From the NCBI RefSeq assembly GCF_009068765.1, contig NZ_CP035534.1:1426001-1490000 (forward strand): DNA of 64,000 nt. The letters run 5' to 3'. Below, in pieces: positions 63,316 to 64,000 of the stretch. Position 1 is the first letter of the stretch, and every line of letters begins with the position of its first letter. Origin of the DNA: Sulfurimonas hydrogeniphila (GTDB lineage Bacteria; Campylobacterota; Campylobacteria; Campylobacterales; Sulfurimonadaceae). A program made the translations under genes and the position numbers. The notes beneath the pieces are model-generated. The model did not search any database, was not told the origin of the DNA, and worked only from the letters and a program-made list of their open reading frames with translations.

Positions 63316-64000
63316 TCTGTAAACTCCGTTTCACTTATTTTGCTTAAAAGTTCAAAAAAGTTTGGAAAAGAGGTATTTATACACTCCAAATCACTCACTT
63401 CCATCCCGCATTTCACTCCTGCAATAATAAAACTCATAGCAATCCTGTGGTCTCCGTCACTCTCAACCTTGGCTTTTTTCAATGCTCCGCCAGTAATTTT
63501 GTATCCGTCTTCATATTCGTCAACTTCAATACCGCAGGCTCTCAGACCTTCAACAACCGTAGAAATTCTGTCAGACTCTTTGACCCGCAACTCTTTGGCA
63601 TTTTTGACAATACTCTCGCCATTTGCAGTTGCCATAGCTATGGAGAGTGCCGGCAGTTCATCAATCAACCATGAGATGTTTTCCTCAATGACAATTGAGT
63701 GCAAAGGCGCATACTTTACATGTATATTGCCAACAGGCTCATACCTGTCATCTGTTAATTCGTAAGAGATATCCGCTCCCATACGTTCTAATGCCTTAAA
63801 AGCTTCTATTCTTGTAGGATTTAGTGTAACACCTTCAAGAATTACCTGAGAACCCGGAACAATCGCAGCCGCAACTGCAAAGAAAAAAGCAGAAGAAGGA
63901 TCAGCAGGAACTCGAATTTTTAAAGGTTCAAGAAGTTTTTTTAACGGTGTAACAGTCGTTGTCAAACCATCTACTTTGATATCTGCCCCCATACCTTTGA
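63312..64000 (-). CDS. aroA: 3-phosphoshikimate 1-carboxyvinyltransferase, 3' part
   Basis: EPSP synthase of the shikimate pathway, cut by the right edge, so only the C-terminal half (about 229 residues) is visible. Visible features are VPADPSSAFFFAVAAA, the GMGADI strand, LIDELPALSIAMATANGES, KESDRISTVVEGLRACGIEVDE and DHRIAMSFIIAG, all typical of the C-terminal domain. The methionine at 63992 in GMGADI is internal, since the frame is open to the edge. It is followed by ispH with a 4-bp overlap. Confidence 0.95.
   Translation of the reverse strand, partial: KGMGADIKVDGLTTTVTPLKKLLEPLKIRVPADPSSAFFFAVAAAIVPGSQVILEGVTLNPTRIEAFKALERMGADISYELTDDRYEPVGNIHVKYAPLHSIVIEENISWLIDELPALSIAMATANGESIVKNAKELRVKESDRISTVVEGLRACGIEVDEYEDGYKITGGALKKAKVESDGDHRIAMSFIIAGVKCGMEVSDLECINTSFPNFFELLSKISETEFTE

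Overview
The window is a 64 kb piece of a low-GC chromosome from a member of the Campylobacterota (Epsilonproteobacteria), most like Sulfurimonas or a close relative. This rests on protein resemblance and gene order. The blocks cvpA-fur-lysS, murF-hydrolase-ddl-ruvA-fapA-murJ-cysS, pyrD-M16 peptidase-(...)-dapA-SDR and serA-hypothetical-rpsA-ispH-aroA match, from memory, neighbourhoods in Campylobacter jejuni. Here they are separated by accessory genes typical of free-living relatives (oxaloacetate decarboxylase pump, TRAP transporter, cytochrome bd, many c-di-GMP proteins). I saw no rRNA, tRNA, CRISPR array, insertion sequence or prophage.

Layout. 0-4 kb: end of a response regulator and the oadG-oadA-oadB sodium-pump operon, with a perfect 79-bp tandem duplication of promoter DNA beside it. 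4-19 kb: small membrane proteins, htpG, an Uup-type ABC-F ATPase, queF plus a QueF-like paralogue, class II DAHP synthase, a diguanylate cyclase, cvpA-fur-lysS, a HicA-like protein, a methyltransferase, hisG and coaX. 19-25 kb: a GGDEF/EAL sensor, small acidic proteins, a HIT protein and a TRAP permease pair without a binding protein. 25-34.5 kb: cell-wall and housekeeping block (murF, hydrolase, ddl, ruvA, fapA, murJ, cysS, rRNA-methyltransferase-like). 34.5-47.6 kb: accessory block with two GGDEF/EAL proteins, DUF4492-cydAB plus a CydX-like small ORF, a four-gene small-GTPase operon, DJ-1 and a lipoprotein. 47.7-58.3 kb: pyrD, M16 peptidase, a four-gene lipid synthesis/transport module, dapA and an enoyl-reductase-like SDR. 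58.7-64 kb: serA, rpsA, ispH and the 3' part of aroA.

Two groups look like poorly described systems. (1) At 39.9-44.0 kb, a coiled-coil protein, an inner-membrane protein (four 23-residue repeats, a roadblock-like domain, one membrane span, BON-like and OmpA-like periplasmic domains), a Ras-like GTPase and a PAS-HD-GYP protein are packed as one operon. They could link a cytosolic GTPase switch and c-di-GMP turnover to the peptidoglycan. (2) At 50.1-56.6 kb, a LolA-like carrier, a SPOR/beta-barrel fusion, an MMPL/RND transporter and a PlsC-GNAT fusion resembling bifunctional ornithine-lipid synthases sit between genes that are neighbours in Campylobacter. They could make an aminolipid and move it to the outer membrane.

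Two non-coding signals stand out. A family of paired, inverted hairpin repeats occupies four intergenic sites, with changes on one side of a stem matched on the other. The palindrome TACATGTA, often as TTTACATGTAA, is far commoner than base composition predicts and lies mainly inside genes. At least five genes carry genuine c-di-GMP enzyme domains, so second-messenger signalling is prominent.
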